Origin: Hawksworthiomyces lignivorus | Lineage: Eukaryota; Ascomycota; Sordariomycetes; Ophiostomatales; Ophiostomataceae | Direction of reading: 5' to 3' | DNA length: 64,000 nucleotides | Assembly (NCBI GenBank): GCA_002917075.1 | Contig: NTMA01000122.1 | Span: forward strand, 62,001 to 126,000 | Part shown: piece after piece, positions 21,620-34,112 of the stretch | Layout: every line of letters starts with the position of its first letter | Position numbering within the stretch: position 1 is the first letter of the stretch | Notes under the pieces: model-generated | What the model was told of the DNA's origin: nothing | The model's database searches: none | Seen by the model: the letters and a program-made list of their open reading frames with translations, nothing else | Program-made: the position numbers and the translations under genes

Positions 21620-23575
21620 CATCTTGAGAAATCATCTTGTCCATTTTGCATATGCTGGAGTTCTGTTTTGAAGATTTCTTGGATACCAAGCCTTCTATTT
21701 TTTTTCGTACCTTTTCAGATGCACAATCTTACTGTTTCGGTTCCACTACTAGTTTTGCCAAGGGTTGTCGCTTGAAATATTATGAATATGACTCTTTCTG
21801 CGTTCCAGCTAGATGTGTAGCTTCTTGCCAGTTGCTTTCATCGACGGCAGGAATATAGATCGTTGTTCCTATTATTTGGCTACTACATCACCAAGTCCCA
21901 ATCGAGAATCAGCACACTTTCCTATCCTCTTTCTCCTTGTCTCACCATATCGACCACGGCGGATACAGCGCCTTTACTTCATTTTTTGGCACCCTGTGTC
22001 TTTGAGCTATGAACTTACTGTACATCCAAGTAGTGACTGTCCTTGACGTACGTACATCTTCCTTGGTGTGTTTCTCCTTCAACCTTAATCTACATCGCAC
22101 AGCCGTTTCCCCCTTATCATACCTCTATTCTGGTACAATATAGCTCAGACAATAAGAAACAGGAAGGGGATATACTCTTCCTTATAATTGTCAGTGGTCC
22201 AAATAGCCAACAGACCCTCGCTTCCACGTTTGTTTTATTCAATCCACCAATTGTTTGTCTTTTAGAGCACCCAACAAAGTCGTTTTCTTCTTACGGGATT
22301 AAAAAAAAGGGTATTCTTAAAATCATTGTGACTTGCTGGCCACATGGAGCATTCCCGAAGACGGTGAAGGAGAGTTGTGGTACAGCTTTGTCCTCTACAA
22401 TTAGCCGCCGGTTCCATCGGTGAAAACGGTCGTAGTTCTCCTATCGCCACTTCTTTAGTTGCTTAGCTAGGGCTGCTCTCATTTTTACTTCCCTGATCTC
22501 TGTTATTTGCGAGTAAAATATCAATGAAGTTTTTTTTAAGCATGATGCCAGTTTCATTGCCTATTGGATTCCCGCAATCGATTCATGTCTAGGTGATTCC
22601 TAGATATGCGACGCCAACTCCAACAAGTGTTCAAGAAAAAAAATCCGCGACAATAATTGCTATTTGGCAGAATTGCGTTGACTTATCTTGCCGGCGAAAG
22701 TGTTTCAAATACTTATCAATAGCACTGCCCAAGAAGAATCAAGAACAAAAGAGAGGGAGAGGACGAGAACTTATTAAGGGTCTATCGGAATCCCTCTGAT
22801 ATGAATAACAAAACAGAGGCATGTCCGTTAAGATCAAGGGGCGGTCTGGCTTAACAGAAAAGCAGAGCAATATTACCTTCAAGTGGACTTACTCTGGTAT
22901 CTTATGCCAGGATCTTTACATTTCTTGGCTTCGCGTATCAACAGCGATTGCGCCGAGTCGTCTCATTTCGGGCTGGAGCAGTAGCAAAGTCTCTTTTTCG
23001 ACCGTCTTCCCGGTCTCTCTCCTCTTTTGCTGCTTTCTTTCGTCTCGTACACTGTTCCCCAGCATATCATACACATGCTGCTTAAATACCTCCTTTAGCT
23101 TGTGACTGTCGTGCTTCCATCTCACACTACCTCACCTTAGAGTCAAGATTTCCTCACTTTCTCCATTTTGCCGGGCGTCTATTATTTTGTCACCCTTCGT
23201 CTGTCAAAAGTAGTATTATCGTTTCCTCTGTTATATATCGGCCCATGATCACCCATCCATGTAAGATCTCCTCCCTCTCTTCCCTTCTTACTTGCATGGC
23301 CAGTACCTGAATATGCTTTTCTGGGGTTTTGATTCTCCATTTACTCCCCGTCTTTTCTTTTAGCTTCTCTTCTCCATTGAATTTTTTTTCCTTCTTGCTT
23401 TACAGTATTCCCCGCGTGGATTTGCCTAGGATTTTGCTAGATGGTTCACACACCCTACCAAGAAGTCGCCTTGGTACTACGATTCTAGATCATCGCCCAC
23501 CAGAAGGAGGAAAGATTGGAACCGGGTGTGTGCTGAACTGTTTCCAGATAAAAGAAAATCGACAAGCCTGATGAT
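21620..23575. other. intergenic, YIH1 3' side and leader of the GTPase gene
   Basis: About 2 kb with no supported gene. The right half is T/C-rich (about 22900-23420), as is common in fungal promoters and leaders, so the promoter of the GTPase gene is probably there. Small frames carry no domain. Confidence 0.55.
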
Positions 23576-24862
23576 ATGGGTTCCATGCACTGGACTGACG
23601 AGGAGTCTCGCTATCTCAAAGCAATCTTCTCGTGGCAAGATCGGCTAGATAATGAGTCGAATGGAGGTTCTCGCTCGAGAACCGCAGCCAAGGCCTGTGC
23701 AGGCGACTTCCGCGTCCTAATGATTGGCGCCAAAGGCGTCGGTAAGACGGCGCTTTTGACAAGAGTATGTTATTTGCGCTGTGGTCTACCAATTTGCTTC
23801 CCTTGTCCCTCACACAGCAAAATTTAGCAATCTCTAACTAAATCATAGTTCTGTGATGGAACGTTCCGGGGCGAGTCCGAACCGCCCGACTCTCGCTTTG
23901 TTCGTGGTGGGCGACGCACTGTTACTATCGACAAGCTTCTCTACAACATGGATGTGCTAGAGATGCCCTCGCAGCACTTGGCCAAAGACAACGAAGCAGC
24001 CGCCGGTCCCGGCCAGCCGCTTCCATCTGCAGTGACGCCGGCGGACATGATGCTCGAGCAAGCCCTGGCCATCACCGAGGCGGCGATCGTGGTGTACGAC
24101 GTGTGCGACCCGGCCTCGTTTCAGCAGGCGCGGCGCCTGTACGAGCGGCTGCAGCAGGAGAGAGGGCAGGCGGCGCAGGCGGCGCAGCAGGCGGGCGCCA
24201 AGCAGAAGCGGGCAGCCGTGTCGAAGCAGAAGTCCATGCGGTTTCGAAAGCAGCAGCCAAAGCAGCAGAGCAGTGTGGCTGCTTCGTCGACAACTTCGTC
24301 CGGGGCTGCGAAACCGGCGCGGCCGTTTGCGCTCCTGCTCGTGGGCAACAAGAGCGACGCCGACGACAGCGAGCGGCGCGTGCCGTGGGTGGACGGCAGC
24401 AAGGCGGCGGCTCTGCCCGAGTCGGCACCTGCTCTTCCTGCGGCACCGTCTCACAACGTCCTCACCCGGAAGCAGCCGCCTGCACCTGCTGCTGTGGCCG
24501 CCGCGGGCTCCGAGCAGGTAGCGTCTACCGGCCCCGCTGTCGCGCCCCCTACGCTGACGCTCTTCCTCGAAGCCAGCGCCAAGACGGGCGACAACGTGAC
24601 GGACGTCTTTGTGCGCATCGGACAGGAGATACTGCGGCTGCGGGAGCAGAAAAAGCTAGAGCAGCAGAGATTACAGGCTCTCGTGGTGCGCGACGCAGAG
24701 GGCTCATCTGCGGCCTCGAGCACGACCACGAACAATTCGCTGCTGCGTATGAAGAGCCAGGCCTCATCGTCCACAACACGGCGCACGCTTGGCACTCTTC
24801 GGATTCTGGGATTCTCTTTTATGCGACGACAGGCGGTAATAGATAAGCCTGTCGTAGGATGA
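23576..24862 (+). CDS. atypical Ras-like small GTPase with degenerate G3 motif and large insertions
   Basis: A 400-residue protein; exons 23576-23764 and 23849-24862. G1 P-loop GAKGVGKTA at 51-59 is intact, as are G4 NKSD (230-233) and G5 SAK (306-308). The G3 position, normally DTAGQ, reads MDVLEMPS (97-104), so the DxxG motif and the catalytic glutamine are gone. Two low-complexity insertions (Gln/Ala/Lys-rich at about 163-218 and Ala/Pro-rich at 250-298) swell the domain far beyond the usual 200 residues. The C-terminus ends KPVVG with no CaaX cysteine, so prenylation is not expected. This suggests a nucleotide-binding but hydrolysis-poor Ras relative, perhaps a fungal-specific pseudo-GTPase; function unknown. 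The first exon starts just before a trihelix-like stretch with no known domain. Confidence 0.85.
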
Positions 24863-25313
24863 TCTCACTCTTCCTATTCTGAATACATTTCGATACCCTT
24901 CTTCCTCCACTGCCGCTGCCGGCATATAGCCCAAAATTTCCTTTGTAAAAGTAGGGGATGACTTGCACATACGAAGCTCGGAATAACCATCAGAGTCGCT
25001 TTCTTTTGTTAATAATTTCAAAACCCCCCTTTACCCTTCTCCTGTACATATTTACTGATCTTTGCTTCCCCAGATGTACTCTTCAAAGGAGAATGATCTC
25101 TTAGAGTACGCTTTTGTGATTTCCAGTAACTTCGATAATGTCTAACGCTGCGTCTATGAACTACTTCAGATCGTACGCCATACCCAATTTGATACCTCTT
25201 CGTTTATGGCAATAAAATCTCATTTCATTCTTACACACACGTGCTACTTGGGAAAAAGGAAACTTTGTAGTACATTGGATGGGTTTGACTGCTGTTTTTA
25301 CTCTCAATTATCC
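24863..25313. other. convergent 3' region between the GTPase and PLC-like genes
   Basis: Contains the 3' ends of both genes. An AATAAA at 25211-25216 on the plus strand is a possible polyadenylation element for the GTPase transcript. No gene seen. Confidence 0.5.
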
Positions 25314-26528
25314 TCACCACAGCCATAAACTAGCTGCCAAAGCGGCAAGAATAACCAGAAATGACGGCACATTGGTGTGCACTACTCCCGAGCTGACTCC
25401 TTCTCCACAGCATGTGCGATTATACGTGACGCCATTCAGCAGAGCAGCTGTTTGAAATACAGAGCCCGGTGGCGTGCCTTGGTTGTAAAAATCCACATCG
25501 AGCACAGTAGGCGGCCGACCCCAGGTTTGGCGACATGTCTCAGCCGCGCTACCGAGACTGTAGTTTCCAGCAACGGCGTTCGTCTGATTGACCATGGAAA
25601 TAGCGGGGATCAGAATCGAGGCGCCCAACAGAGACACTTCGACGTTCAGGTTATGATTCATGAGGTAGAGACGGTCTTCTGCTGCACCGTCTAGGAGATC
25701 TGGTGGCCTCTGCACAGTACATGGGAGGTCTGTGGCCACCAACGGATCGAAAGGCGTCTCCCACATATAGGTAAACTCGTCGAGCAGCCAAGGAAATGCC
25801 ACCTCATCTGCTTTATAGTCCAGCATGAGTACGACGCGCTTCCCGAGAAGGATCATCTCTTCAAGCGTTGGCCACTCGTCGAGTGTCATCGGGGAGTATG
25901 GAGGTATGTACGCATATTTCACGATGCCTGTCGACTCGATTAGGGGCACGTACATATCAGGCGTCGAGTAGTTGCCGTTTCCCAGAAGAATGGTCACAAC
26001 ATCGTACGGATGCTGCTCGACCCACTGGCTAACCTGGCCAAGCCAATCTGTGATGGGCCCGGCATCAAGGAGATCACACGAAGTATGGCAAAAGTGAGGA
26101 ATTGTGGCGTTGGTGGGCCATTGGATCTGAGCTTGCAGAAACCGGACCCCGTCGTCCAGCTGGGTTGTCACGTTAAAATCCTGATTGGCGGCGAGGTTGT
26201 TCTTCAAGACAAACGGCGAGTTATGAGCGCCAACCATCGATATGTTGCTGTAGCGTCGGGTGCAGAATTCGATGTAGCCATTGCACGGCTTTGTATTTGT
26301 TGGCTCACTGTCTAGTTCTTCTCTTGCTGTTGCCGTTGGCTCCGCTTCCCTTGCCCTCGTGCCCGATATAGTGATGTATCCATCTCTTGACTCGTCGGTA
26401 GCCTTAATGTTCGTACTCTTAATTGTTTGAGGTACTTCGCTTGGGACAAGCCTTGTGCTGGTAGAATCAAGCCCAGCCTGGACAAGGCCAAAGAGCAGCA
26501 GCTCTATCAGAAGAAAACGATGATGCAT
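25314..26528 (-). CDS. secreted, probably GPI-anchored PLC-like phosphodiesterase
   Basis: Single-exon gene of 404 residues. Residues 1-18 are a signal peptide; the C-terminus ends in a hydrophobic tail (VPSFLVILAALAASLWLW) after a small-residue stretch, consistent with a GPI anchor. The body is the PLC-like TIM-barrel (PI-PLC X-like): MVGAHNSPF with the first catalytic histidine (His102), an FLQAQIQW strand, and PHFCHTSC with the second histidine (His145 or His148). Many N-glycosylation sequons (NIS, NVT, NAT, NYS, NQT, NRT) agree with secretion. No C2, PH or EF-hand domain is present, as in bacterial-type PI-PLCs. Substrate is unknown; a cell-surface phosphodiesterase acting on phosphoinositide or glycolipid headgroups is likely. 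Confidence 0.88.
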   Translation of the reverse strand: MHHRFLLIELLLFGLVQAGLDSTSTRLVPSEVPQTIKSTNIKATDESRDGYITISGTRAREAEPTATAREELDSEPTNTKPCNGYIEFCTRRYSNISMVGAHNSPFVLKNNLAANQDFNVTTQLDDGVRFLQAQIQWPTNATIPHFCHTSCDLLDAGPITDWLGQVSQWVEQHPYDVVTILLGNGNYSTPDMYVPLIESTGIVKYAYIPPYSPMTLDEWPTLEEMILLGKRVVLMLDYKADEVAFPWLLDEFTYMWETPFDPLVATDLPCTVQRPPDLLDGAAEDRLYLMNHNLNVEVSLLGASILIPAISMVNQTNAVAGNYSLGSAAETCRQTWGRPPTVLDVDFYNQGTPPGSVFQTAALLNGVTYNRTCCGEGVSSGVVHTNVPSFLVILAALAASLWLW

Positions 26529-28058
26529 AAAGATAATTCAGAAATATGGCCATGCAGAGAGATCTTGGCAGAGTTCTGTAGCCGTCTTTTGTGTTGTTGT
26601 AGCTTGGCTTAGGAGAATGTTCCGGAAAACACGAAAGCAAGGACTGGAAATAAAATATTTACAACTCATTGTATTATATGTTGTTTTTATTCGGTCTGGT
26701 ATTTCAGCGCAATTTATGAGGGTTGGAGGCTTCTGACACCAGGAAGGAGTAGCCTGGTGTAAGGTAGGACCGATGCGCCAAAAGATGGACATGTAGCAAA
26801 AAGCATCACCGGGACGGACGCAGCCAAACAAGACTCCTGGCGAAATATTTTTGCAGTCGAGACATACCTTTGAAATCTACGTATGACGCATGAGAGAATT
26901 CTCATTTGGTGGAATGTAAGATCTATTATATTTGAAATGTCTTATTTGCATGCATGACTTGGAAGCTAACAAGTGGAAATGATGCTGTACGTGAGCACAT
27001 GACATTGGCAACAAATATTTTTGGCCCGTGATATGGCTAAAAGCAAGGCTCAGGCATGGAGTTGGCAGCAGTCCAGGCCTGCTTGATCAGAGACAAAAGA
27101 ACTACTCTTATTGGCTGCCTTTCTCTTTAACTACTCCCATGTGTCCCCCATCTAATAACTGCCAGATCAAAGACAAGGAACCATCCGGCACCCACAGTTC
27201 GCTGCATGAGCTTAAGTTGGATGTTCCCTTCTCAATGCAACCTTGAACCACACTACATGAACCTCGTGCATCTGCTCCACAACAAAGATAACTGTGTATT
27301 CTAGGATATTTAGAGACTACTTTGAAATTTGTTCTCGAGTATGACTTTTTTGCTGTGTGCAGATCCACGAAGAAAAATATTAATATTGAATACAAAATGA
27401 AATAGATAAACAACAAAACAAAGAAAAAAATTGCAAGTTGAGCTTATATGCCCGAGCTTCAGGCGCAACATAAGTATTTACAGCCTACAAGTAAACATAA
27501 CAAAAGAAAACCAGAAGAACAAGGGAAAATTCGCAAAATGAGGCCGACTCTAGTTGATGGCTGTCCCAAGGCTATCTCAGGTGCAGGTGCTATCTGCCAC
27601 TTCTTACAAGATTGGGCAACTGCCTTGTTTACTCACGCATGATGTGTTGAGTATTTCTATTCCTTTGCTTGACTTGCAGGTGACAGACCTCACATGCGAT
27701 CTCTTCCATTTCCTATATTTTCGCACTCTATTCCTTCACTCCCGCGTTCCTAGTCATCTTTTCTCAGGCGCTCATCTAAATACCTACTAGGCGTGCGCAT
27801 CAGTACTTTTAATCCTCGTGTATCCTCTCGGCCATTGCTTTTCACATAGAACGTCTATGCATTGAGACTATTCTCAATAATTTTTGCAACCCAGATGGAG
27901 AAGGCAACCTATCCTAGGCAATTTTTATCCTATCTTTTGAAATCTCACTCTTTCTACCGACTTTTGTCAATCTCGCTAGAGCTCTCAGCGATAGGATAAC
28001 CGTACCGCAGACTGTCAGCTCTGGACAGGCTGCAAAATAACAACTGCGTCCTCGAACT
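26529..28058. promoter_or_regulatory. divergent intergenic region between the PLC-like and SUR7-family genes
   Basis: 1.5 kb with no supported gene; AT-rich in places. It must hold both promoters. The part just before 28059 is T/C-rich, compatible with a leader. Confidence 0.5.
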
Positions 28059-29358
28059 ATGAGTAGGCAGGACAGTGGACCGCTCTCCATTAACGCCACA
28101 AGCGAGAGTATGTTCTCAGCGAATCATATGAACCAGTGTCTACGACGTCTGGGCTCCAACGACGCAGGAAACAGACCGAGAGCCACAGCCATAAACAGCC
28201 CTAGCAATTCTAGCAGCGACTGCACCAATGCCAGAATTTACACACCTGGCCCTGCCTATGCAAGTCCTCCTTCTGCTACTATTGAAGGGGGTAATCACGA
28301 TAGCAGGAATCATGGACGGCCTTACAAAAATCTCCCTGTGCCAAGGACCACAGCGCCGCCCACTCGATCCGGGGACAGTACTACCACCGGTAATACGCCC
28401 TCAGAACTAGATGTGCCAACGGTGACGCTGGAGACAATACAGCTGTCGGCTCGACCGCGACAGATCATCACTTATGTGATTTGTGTTTTGCATTTTGTAT
28501 CTTTCGTGCTGTTGATACTAGTAAGTATTTGCACAGCAGTGCCGAGGAAGCAGGGACTTGAAGGAGAGTGATGGGCTCTCGAGATTTCCGGGCTGACCAC
28601 TCACTCAGGTACAAACTGGGAGCACGAACAAACGGCAAGCGTCATCTTGGCTCTACTTTTTCCGATTTGACCTCTCCTCCATCTTCCCACTGACGGTAGA
28701 CAATGCACATTTGATCAACTCCATAGCCAGAACTGCTGGCTTGCACGATTACTACCAGATTGGTTTATGGGGCTTCTGCGAGGGATATATAACTAAGGGT
28801 ATCACCCGCTGCTCTACGCCCCGAGGATTTTACTGGTTTGATCCCAAAGAAATCCTTCTAAATGAATTACTCGTCCGGTCTACGATTACCCTGCCTACCA
28901 CTGTCACCACGCTCCTGACAGTACTTCGCATCTCATCCCAGATCATGTTTGGCATGTTCATCGTAGGAATTGTGTTCCATTTCTTGCTCATCTTTGCGTC
29001 GCCCGTTGTCCTGCTTTCACGTTGGTGGTGTCTTCCGGCGTCATTCTTTGCTGCATTTTCAATGCTCGCAACACTGATTGGAGCATCCATTGCCACTATT
29101 CTGACGATCGCCTTCCGAATGGGAACCACTATTTTGACTGAGCTCCATGTCGGCATCGCTATCGGGGCGCCTATGTTTGTGCTAATATGGACCGCGACTG
29201 GCCTTGGTCTAGCTGCTTTCATCCTGCATACAATTATTGGTTGCACCGCTCCGAGGGAAGACGGCAAAAGTGGCTACGGAACTTTCTCTCAAGAAAAGGC
29301 GTTGGCTCTCAAAAGAGGTATCAATCCTGGACAACCTTTGCTTTTGCCTTTGCCCTGA
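28059..29358 (+). CDS. SUR7/PalI family membrane protein
   Basis: A 403-residue protein; exons 28059-28520 and 28609-29358. The first 135 residues are polar and probably cytosolic and disordered. TM1 (ITYVICVLHFVSFVLLILV) spans the intron; TM2 (about MFGMFIVGIVFHFLLIF), TM3 (SMLATLIGASIATILTIAF) and TM4 (MFVLIWTATGLGLAAFIL) follow. Between TM1 and TM2 is the family signature GLWGFCEGY with a second cysteine a few residues on (ITRCS), then YWFDP. SUR7-type proteins sit in eisosome plasma-membrane patches or act in pH signalling as PalI; which branch this belongs to is unclear. The intron removes 88 nt and links the two halves of the first loop in frame. Confidence 0.88.
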
Positions 29359-29593
29359 ATACGGGTTACAACCGCTGTCCAAACATGGTATCACAACATT
29401 AGATGAAGGCACTGCTACGCGATCTTAAGACAGCCCTCCGGTTTTCTGAGCAGACCAAATTGAAATAGAAAGAGTTCTTATTATTCAATGTGCTTGCTGC
29501 AAACCCTCATTCCATTTTGTGGCAGCGAGGTATGTCTGATGCAAATGCTCAAGTCATTGTGTCAATGAGCTATTGTGTCTCGCTTTTCCTACA

Positions 29594-31262
29594 TCAGCGG
29601 CCTGTATACTTGTACTCGGCCCAGCGAGCGGGTACGTAGACCACAAGTGTGAACAAAAACGCTAGCTGATTACCAATATCACCACCACCCTCGCCAATGC
29701 GGCGCGCCAGCACGCCCACATACCAAGTCTCGCTCATACCCAAAACACAACCGGCAATACCCGCAGCGAATGCCAGACCGCCGCCGAAACCAATAGGCAT
29801 GCGGCTCGGCTTGTTCCAGGCCTCCAAGTCATACTCATCGTAGCCGCGCGTCAAGCCATGGCGGAACAAGTAGTGTTCAATAAAGATAATGACGAAGAAC
29901 GAAGTGTTCCAATAGCCCAACAGCGACAGGAAGTTCTGCAAGAATACCAACAGATGGTCCCGGCCGACTAGCGCCAGCAAGATGACTGCCACGAACATGA
30001 GCGAGGTCCAGATGAAACGGGGGACGGCCCCCAGCGGGCGAGCAAATTGCTGGACTGATAAGCCGGCGCTGTAGAGAGCCACAGCGTTCATGGCAATGCC
30101 CGAGAAAGCCAGAAGCACAAGCAGGAACTTGGCAAAGCCGACTGGGTGAATCATGGTCTGGACGAGGAAGCCAACTCCAAGGTCGTTGTATGCCGAATAC
30201 CAGTCTGGCTTATCATTCAAGGCCGATGCGATAGCTGCACCGAGGCACATACCGAAGCACGTAGGAAGACCTATATTGTTAGCATTTGGCTGTAGAACAG
30301 TTCTTCAACAGGAAACCTTTTTGGTACATACAAATACCGCCCGTAGTCAAGAGGAAGACCTTGAGCTTTGATGTCTTGAGAGGGTACTCGACGTAGTAGT
30401 CCGCCACAATAGAGCACCACGAGGCAGACGAGCCATAAACGACGGCAAAGAGGGTCAGGGCTGTTCCAGAGAGTGTTGCGCCAGTAAGCTTAGTGGGGAT
30501 GCTCGCATCAGCGAAACTGGCAGTTTCGCCGTACATGATGATGAAGACAACAAAGAGAACGAGGCCGGCAATCTTCTCATAGGAGAAGACGGCACGCAAG
30601 CCGACGAAAGAAATGATGAATCCGATCACGGCGGCAATGACAACGCCAAGCTCAGACCCGAGTCTGCCATCGGACACCGCCGAAAGCGCCAAGCCGCCGG
30701 TGATGGAGCCAACGGACGACCAGCCGACCTGCTCGATCACGTTGAGGACGGCAATGACCTTGGAAGGCCACCACCCGAGCGAGTAACGAGAAATGGACAC
30801 TTGGCGCAGGCCCATTCCGGGGCCCATGGTGGCGCACCAGCCTGTGACAGCACTGCCGAGGAGAGTTGCGAAGACGGTGATGGCAATGTTGCGGCGCAAG
30901 TCCAGGCCCAGCTCCCAACCCAAGAATCCTGTCGCAAAGCAGCTGAGGTTCATGGTAGCACTCATCCACAGCAGGAACATGACAGCCTGGTTGGACCAGC
31001 GGGCATAGGTGGGATCGCGCTCTTCGGGGCGGCGACGGGAAATACCATGTGCCTCGACACCAATGAGACGGTCAAGAGCCGCCTCATAGGACCGGAGACG
31101 GGCGAAGAACCGGCTGAAGACGTTTGAGGAGCGCAGATAGGCGGGGACATCATCGGAGGAAGAGACGTCGATGTCGCCGACCTTTTCAGCATTGTCGGTA
31201 GGGGAGACAACATCCTCGACGCCGATTTTCTTCTCCTCTTCCGAGGACTCGAGATGGGCCAT
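29594..31262 (-). CDS. NCS1 purine-cytosine permease (Fcy-type)
   Basis: A 535-residue transporter; exons complement(30332-31262, 29594-30270). The junction gives GGICLPTCFGMCLGAAI, matching the family. The N-terminal tail is acidic; 12 membrane helices follow from WSNQAVMFLLWMSATMNLSC. Hallmarks include MGPGMGLRQVSISRYSLGWWPSKVIAVLNVIEQVGWSSV-type helices 2-3, VFSYEKIAG, and YGSSASWCSIVADYYVEYP in helix 8. Members are proton symporters for cytosine, adenine, guanine and hypoxanthine at the plasma membrane. Length equals yeast Fcy2 (533). It is convergent with the SUR7-type gene (235 bp between stops). Confidence 0.93.
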
Positions 31263-32726
31263 GTCTGATTTTGTGGATAATGGCTTATGACCGGGTAAAA
31301 AAAGGAAGAGAGAGCAGGACGAAGATCGTATTGTACGAGACGAGAGGAAAAACAGAATCAGAGACCGTCAATTCTCAAAACTCGATGGCCGGTCAATGGA
31401 AATATTCCCAGAAATTGAGAACCGAGACACGGGAAAGACAACAAAAGGACCGCTTCCGCCCACGCAGACCAGGGGATCTTTCTACTGGTTCAGGTTTCCC
31501 GAGTGATACTTAATCGCACTGGACGTCGGGCCACAACCGTGACAGAGAAACCCGGCAGAGAAGTCTGGGGAAAAAGAAGAGCGAAGCAGAGGAAATAAAG
31601 TAGAATAAGAGCACGCGAGAAAAAGAAAAAGAGGAAATGGGAACCACAAAATTTTGCGAATAGTGGCGACTCGCCAAAATCGTTACGTACAGGCCTTCTT
31701 TCACACGCTATCTTAGACACAAGGTCGACTTCCCAAAGAGGCAGTTGCGGTCCCCTCTCGGCGGATTTTACTAAGAACAAGCTTATCATTGCTGCATCGG
31801 CTTCTGGTTTGAACATCGGCCCCAGCCGCGCGCGCTGTCAGCGGCCTCTCTTCAGCTTCTGCAAGGATCAAAAGATGCTGTTATCTGGTTACATGGAATC
31901 TTGGCAGCAGGTCAGCCTGTGCGACACCACACTCTTGCTTCTGGCCTTTTATCGTCCACTCAATGCGGAATTTCTTTCCTCTCACGGAATGTATTCTATG
32001 AGCGGGTCTAATTGGCTCAGTCCCTGGCGCGACTGGCGACAGATTGCTTCCGATAGCGATCCGCAAATAAGGACCGCCCCGTATTTATCTAGAGCATGGT
32101 AGTATCAAAGAATGGACCAAAAGAATCTGCCCCAACGTGACTTCTGAATGGCCGCGTAAGTTTCTTACGCTATTATTACGGCATGTCCGATTCACAGCAA
32201 CCGCTTTGCCTCGTTCAGGTGTCGGTGACTCCATACAGAGATCTGCAGTCTTATATAATAAAGAGGCATGTGCTCATCTGTCTCTGCGCTTGGCTAGGAG
32301 GCAATGCGGTATCGCAGAAAAAAAAAAAGAAACTGCTCTACCTTGCCAAGATGTCCTCGGCATCCTTATATTCTGAATTGCAATATTCTCTCCTTGCGCC
32401 AAGCAAAACTGCAATTAACTGTTGGAGCTGTCAAAGCTTGGCTGGCCCTTGGCCTTTTTAAGCCAAATCGTGGCGCACAGGGGAAAATGCGACAGGTTAG
32501 ATTGTCATGACTTGGTCCGCCCCGCATCCCGCTAACAATGACTCGCGACACACAAAAGAGAGCCGAGGCAGAACGCCAAGTGCAAAAGCCGGGGTGAGGC
32601 TGAAAACGGCAAAAGCAGCAATAGCTAAATTGAATGATGCAGAAAACAAAGAGGTGCGGTCAATGAAGGTGTAGAGTAAACAATTCAATCAAAAAATAAA
32701 GTTTTTATTGTATAACCACCGAAGCC
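31263..32726. promoter_or_regulatory. divergent intergenic region between the permease and GST-like genes
   Basis: 1.46 kb with no supported gene. It should hold both promoters. Short frames on both strands lack domains. Confidence 0.5.
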
Positions 32727-33966
32727 ATGGCCAGCATACCTCCGATTGTCTTCTACCATTACGCGTATTCGCCTTATGCCCGCCGCATCCAGTGGTACTT
32801 GCTCCTCCGCGGGCTGCCGTATAGCGAATGTGTGAGTTGAGAAAATGGACGGGATGAACGGGATGGACGGAATGGATGGAAAATAGGGCGTGAGATGAAA
32901 AGAGACGAGGAAGCAAGTGCAAGATGCTAACAATGGCTAGATTCAACCACCTGTGATGCCCAGGCCAGACCTTACCCGGTTGGGCATCCGGCATCGGCGC
33001 ATACCCATCCTAGCTATCGGCCGGGACGTGTACGTGGACACGCGCTTGATGCTGAGCAAGCTGGAGCAGCTCACGTCTCCGTCGGTCCGGCCTCCTCTGG
33101 GTGTCGGCAGCAGCGCCAATGGGAACCTTCTCGCCCTGGAGCGGCTGCTCGACGTTTTTACCGTGGACGGCACGCTCTTCTTCGATGCCGCCCGCCTCAT
33201 TCCGTCCGACGTGCCTGCTATGCGCGACCCGGTCTTCAACAAGGACCGCGCTAGCTTCTTCGGGCAGCCGATGGGCCCAAGCCGCCCCGCCAAGAAAGAA
33301 GACGGCAGCAAGGCGGCGCCGTCTCTCCACCGCGCCGAGGCCCTCGTCGAGCTCCGCCACGCGGCGGCGCTGCTCGAGACGACGGTGCTGGCCGACGGCC
33401 GCGCGTGGATCCTCGGCACGCCGGAGCCCTCGCTCGCCGACATCGAGGCCGTCTGGCCGTTCCACTGGCTGAGCAGCATGCCCGGCGCCTTTCTGGACGG
33501 CGGCAGCCCCGCTGCCGAGGCGGGGCTCACCCCGGCCCAGTACCCGCGCCTCTTTGCGTGGGTCGACCGGTTCGGCTCGGCCATCCGCGCGGCCCGCAAG
33601 GCGCTTCCGGCGCCTGCGCGCATCGACGGCGAGCAGGCGGCCGCGGTCGTGCTGGCGGCGCCGTTTCACGAGGACGGGGCGGCGTCATCCGCAGCGGGCG
33701 CCGCTGTGGATCCCAGCGACCCGGTGGCACGTGTCGCGGGGCTGCGCCCCGGACAGGACGTCATCGTGTGGCCGATCGACACGGGCGCGTCACACAAGGA
33801 CATTGGACAACTGGTGCGCCTGGACGCGAGCGAGGTGGTCCTCGAAGTTGGCCCGCCTGCAGGCGACACCAGCAGCAGCGTAGCACCCAGGGTGCATCTG
33901 CACGCGCCACGACATGGCTTCCGCGTGCGGCCGTACCACGACGACAAGGACGGCGCAAGGCTGTGA
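32727..33966 (+). CDS. GST-like protein (thioredoxin-fold N-terminal domain)
   Basis: A 376-residue protein; exons 32727-32831 and 32941-33966 (intron 109 nt). The N-terminus is a GST_N thioredoxin-like fold: VFYHYAYSPYARRIQWYLLL in place of the usual Cys/Ser active-site strand, then VYVDTRLMLSKLEQ, equivalent to the SxxI-type glutathione contact. A helical C-terminal domain follows (LHRAEALVELRHAAALLETT; PSLADIEAVWPFHWL). The last 110 residues (from about VDPSDPVARVAGLRPGQDVI) look like an extra beta-rich domain that is not part of classical GSTs but is found in fungal GST_N-only proteins. The active-site residue is a Ser or Tyr candidate, so catalysis cannot be asserted. The second exon is very GC-rich. 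Confidence 0.87.
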
Positions 33967-34091
33967 GGTGAAAATGTAGGGTAACCACGATGACCTCATA
34001 GGAGGACGATTGTGCTGCGTACTTCTGGACGGTATATGTGCAGAGAATTTACCTTTCCAAGAACGAGAGAGAGATATGAGATATATGCATG

Positions 34092-34112
34092 TACGAGTAG
34101 AGTGTACTCGTA
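34092..34112. repeat. perfect inverted repeat TACGAGTA-N5-TACTCGTA
   Basis: Two 8-base arms, exact reverse complements, around a 5-base spacer, 126 bp after the GST-like stop codon. It may form a hairpin or be a dimeric protein site. Confidence 0.8.
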
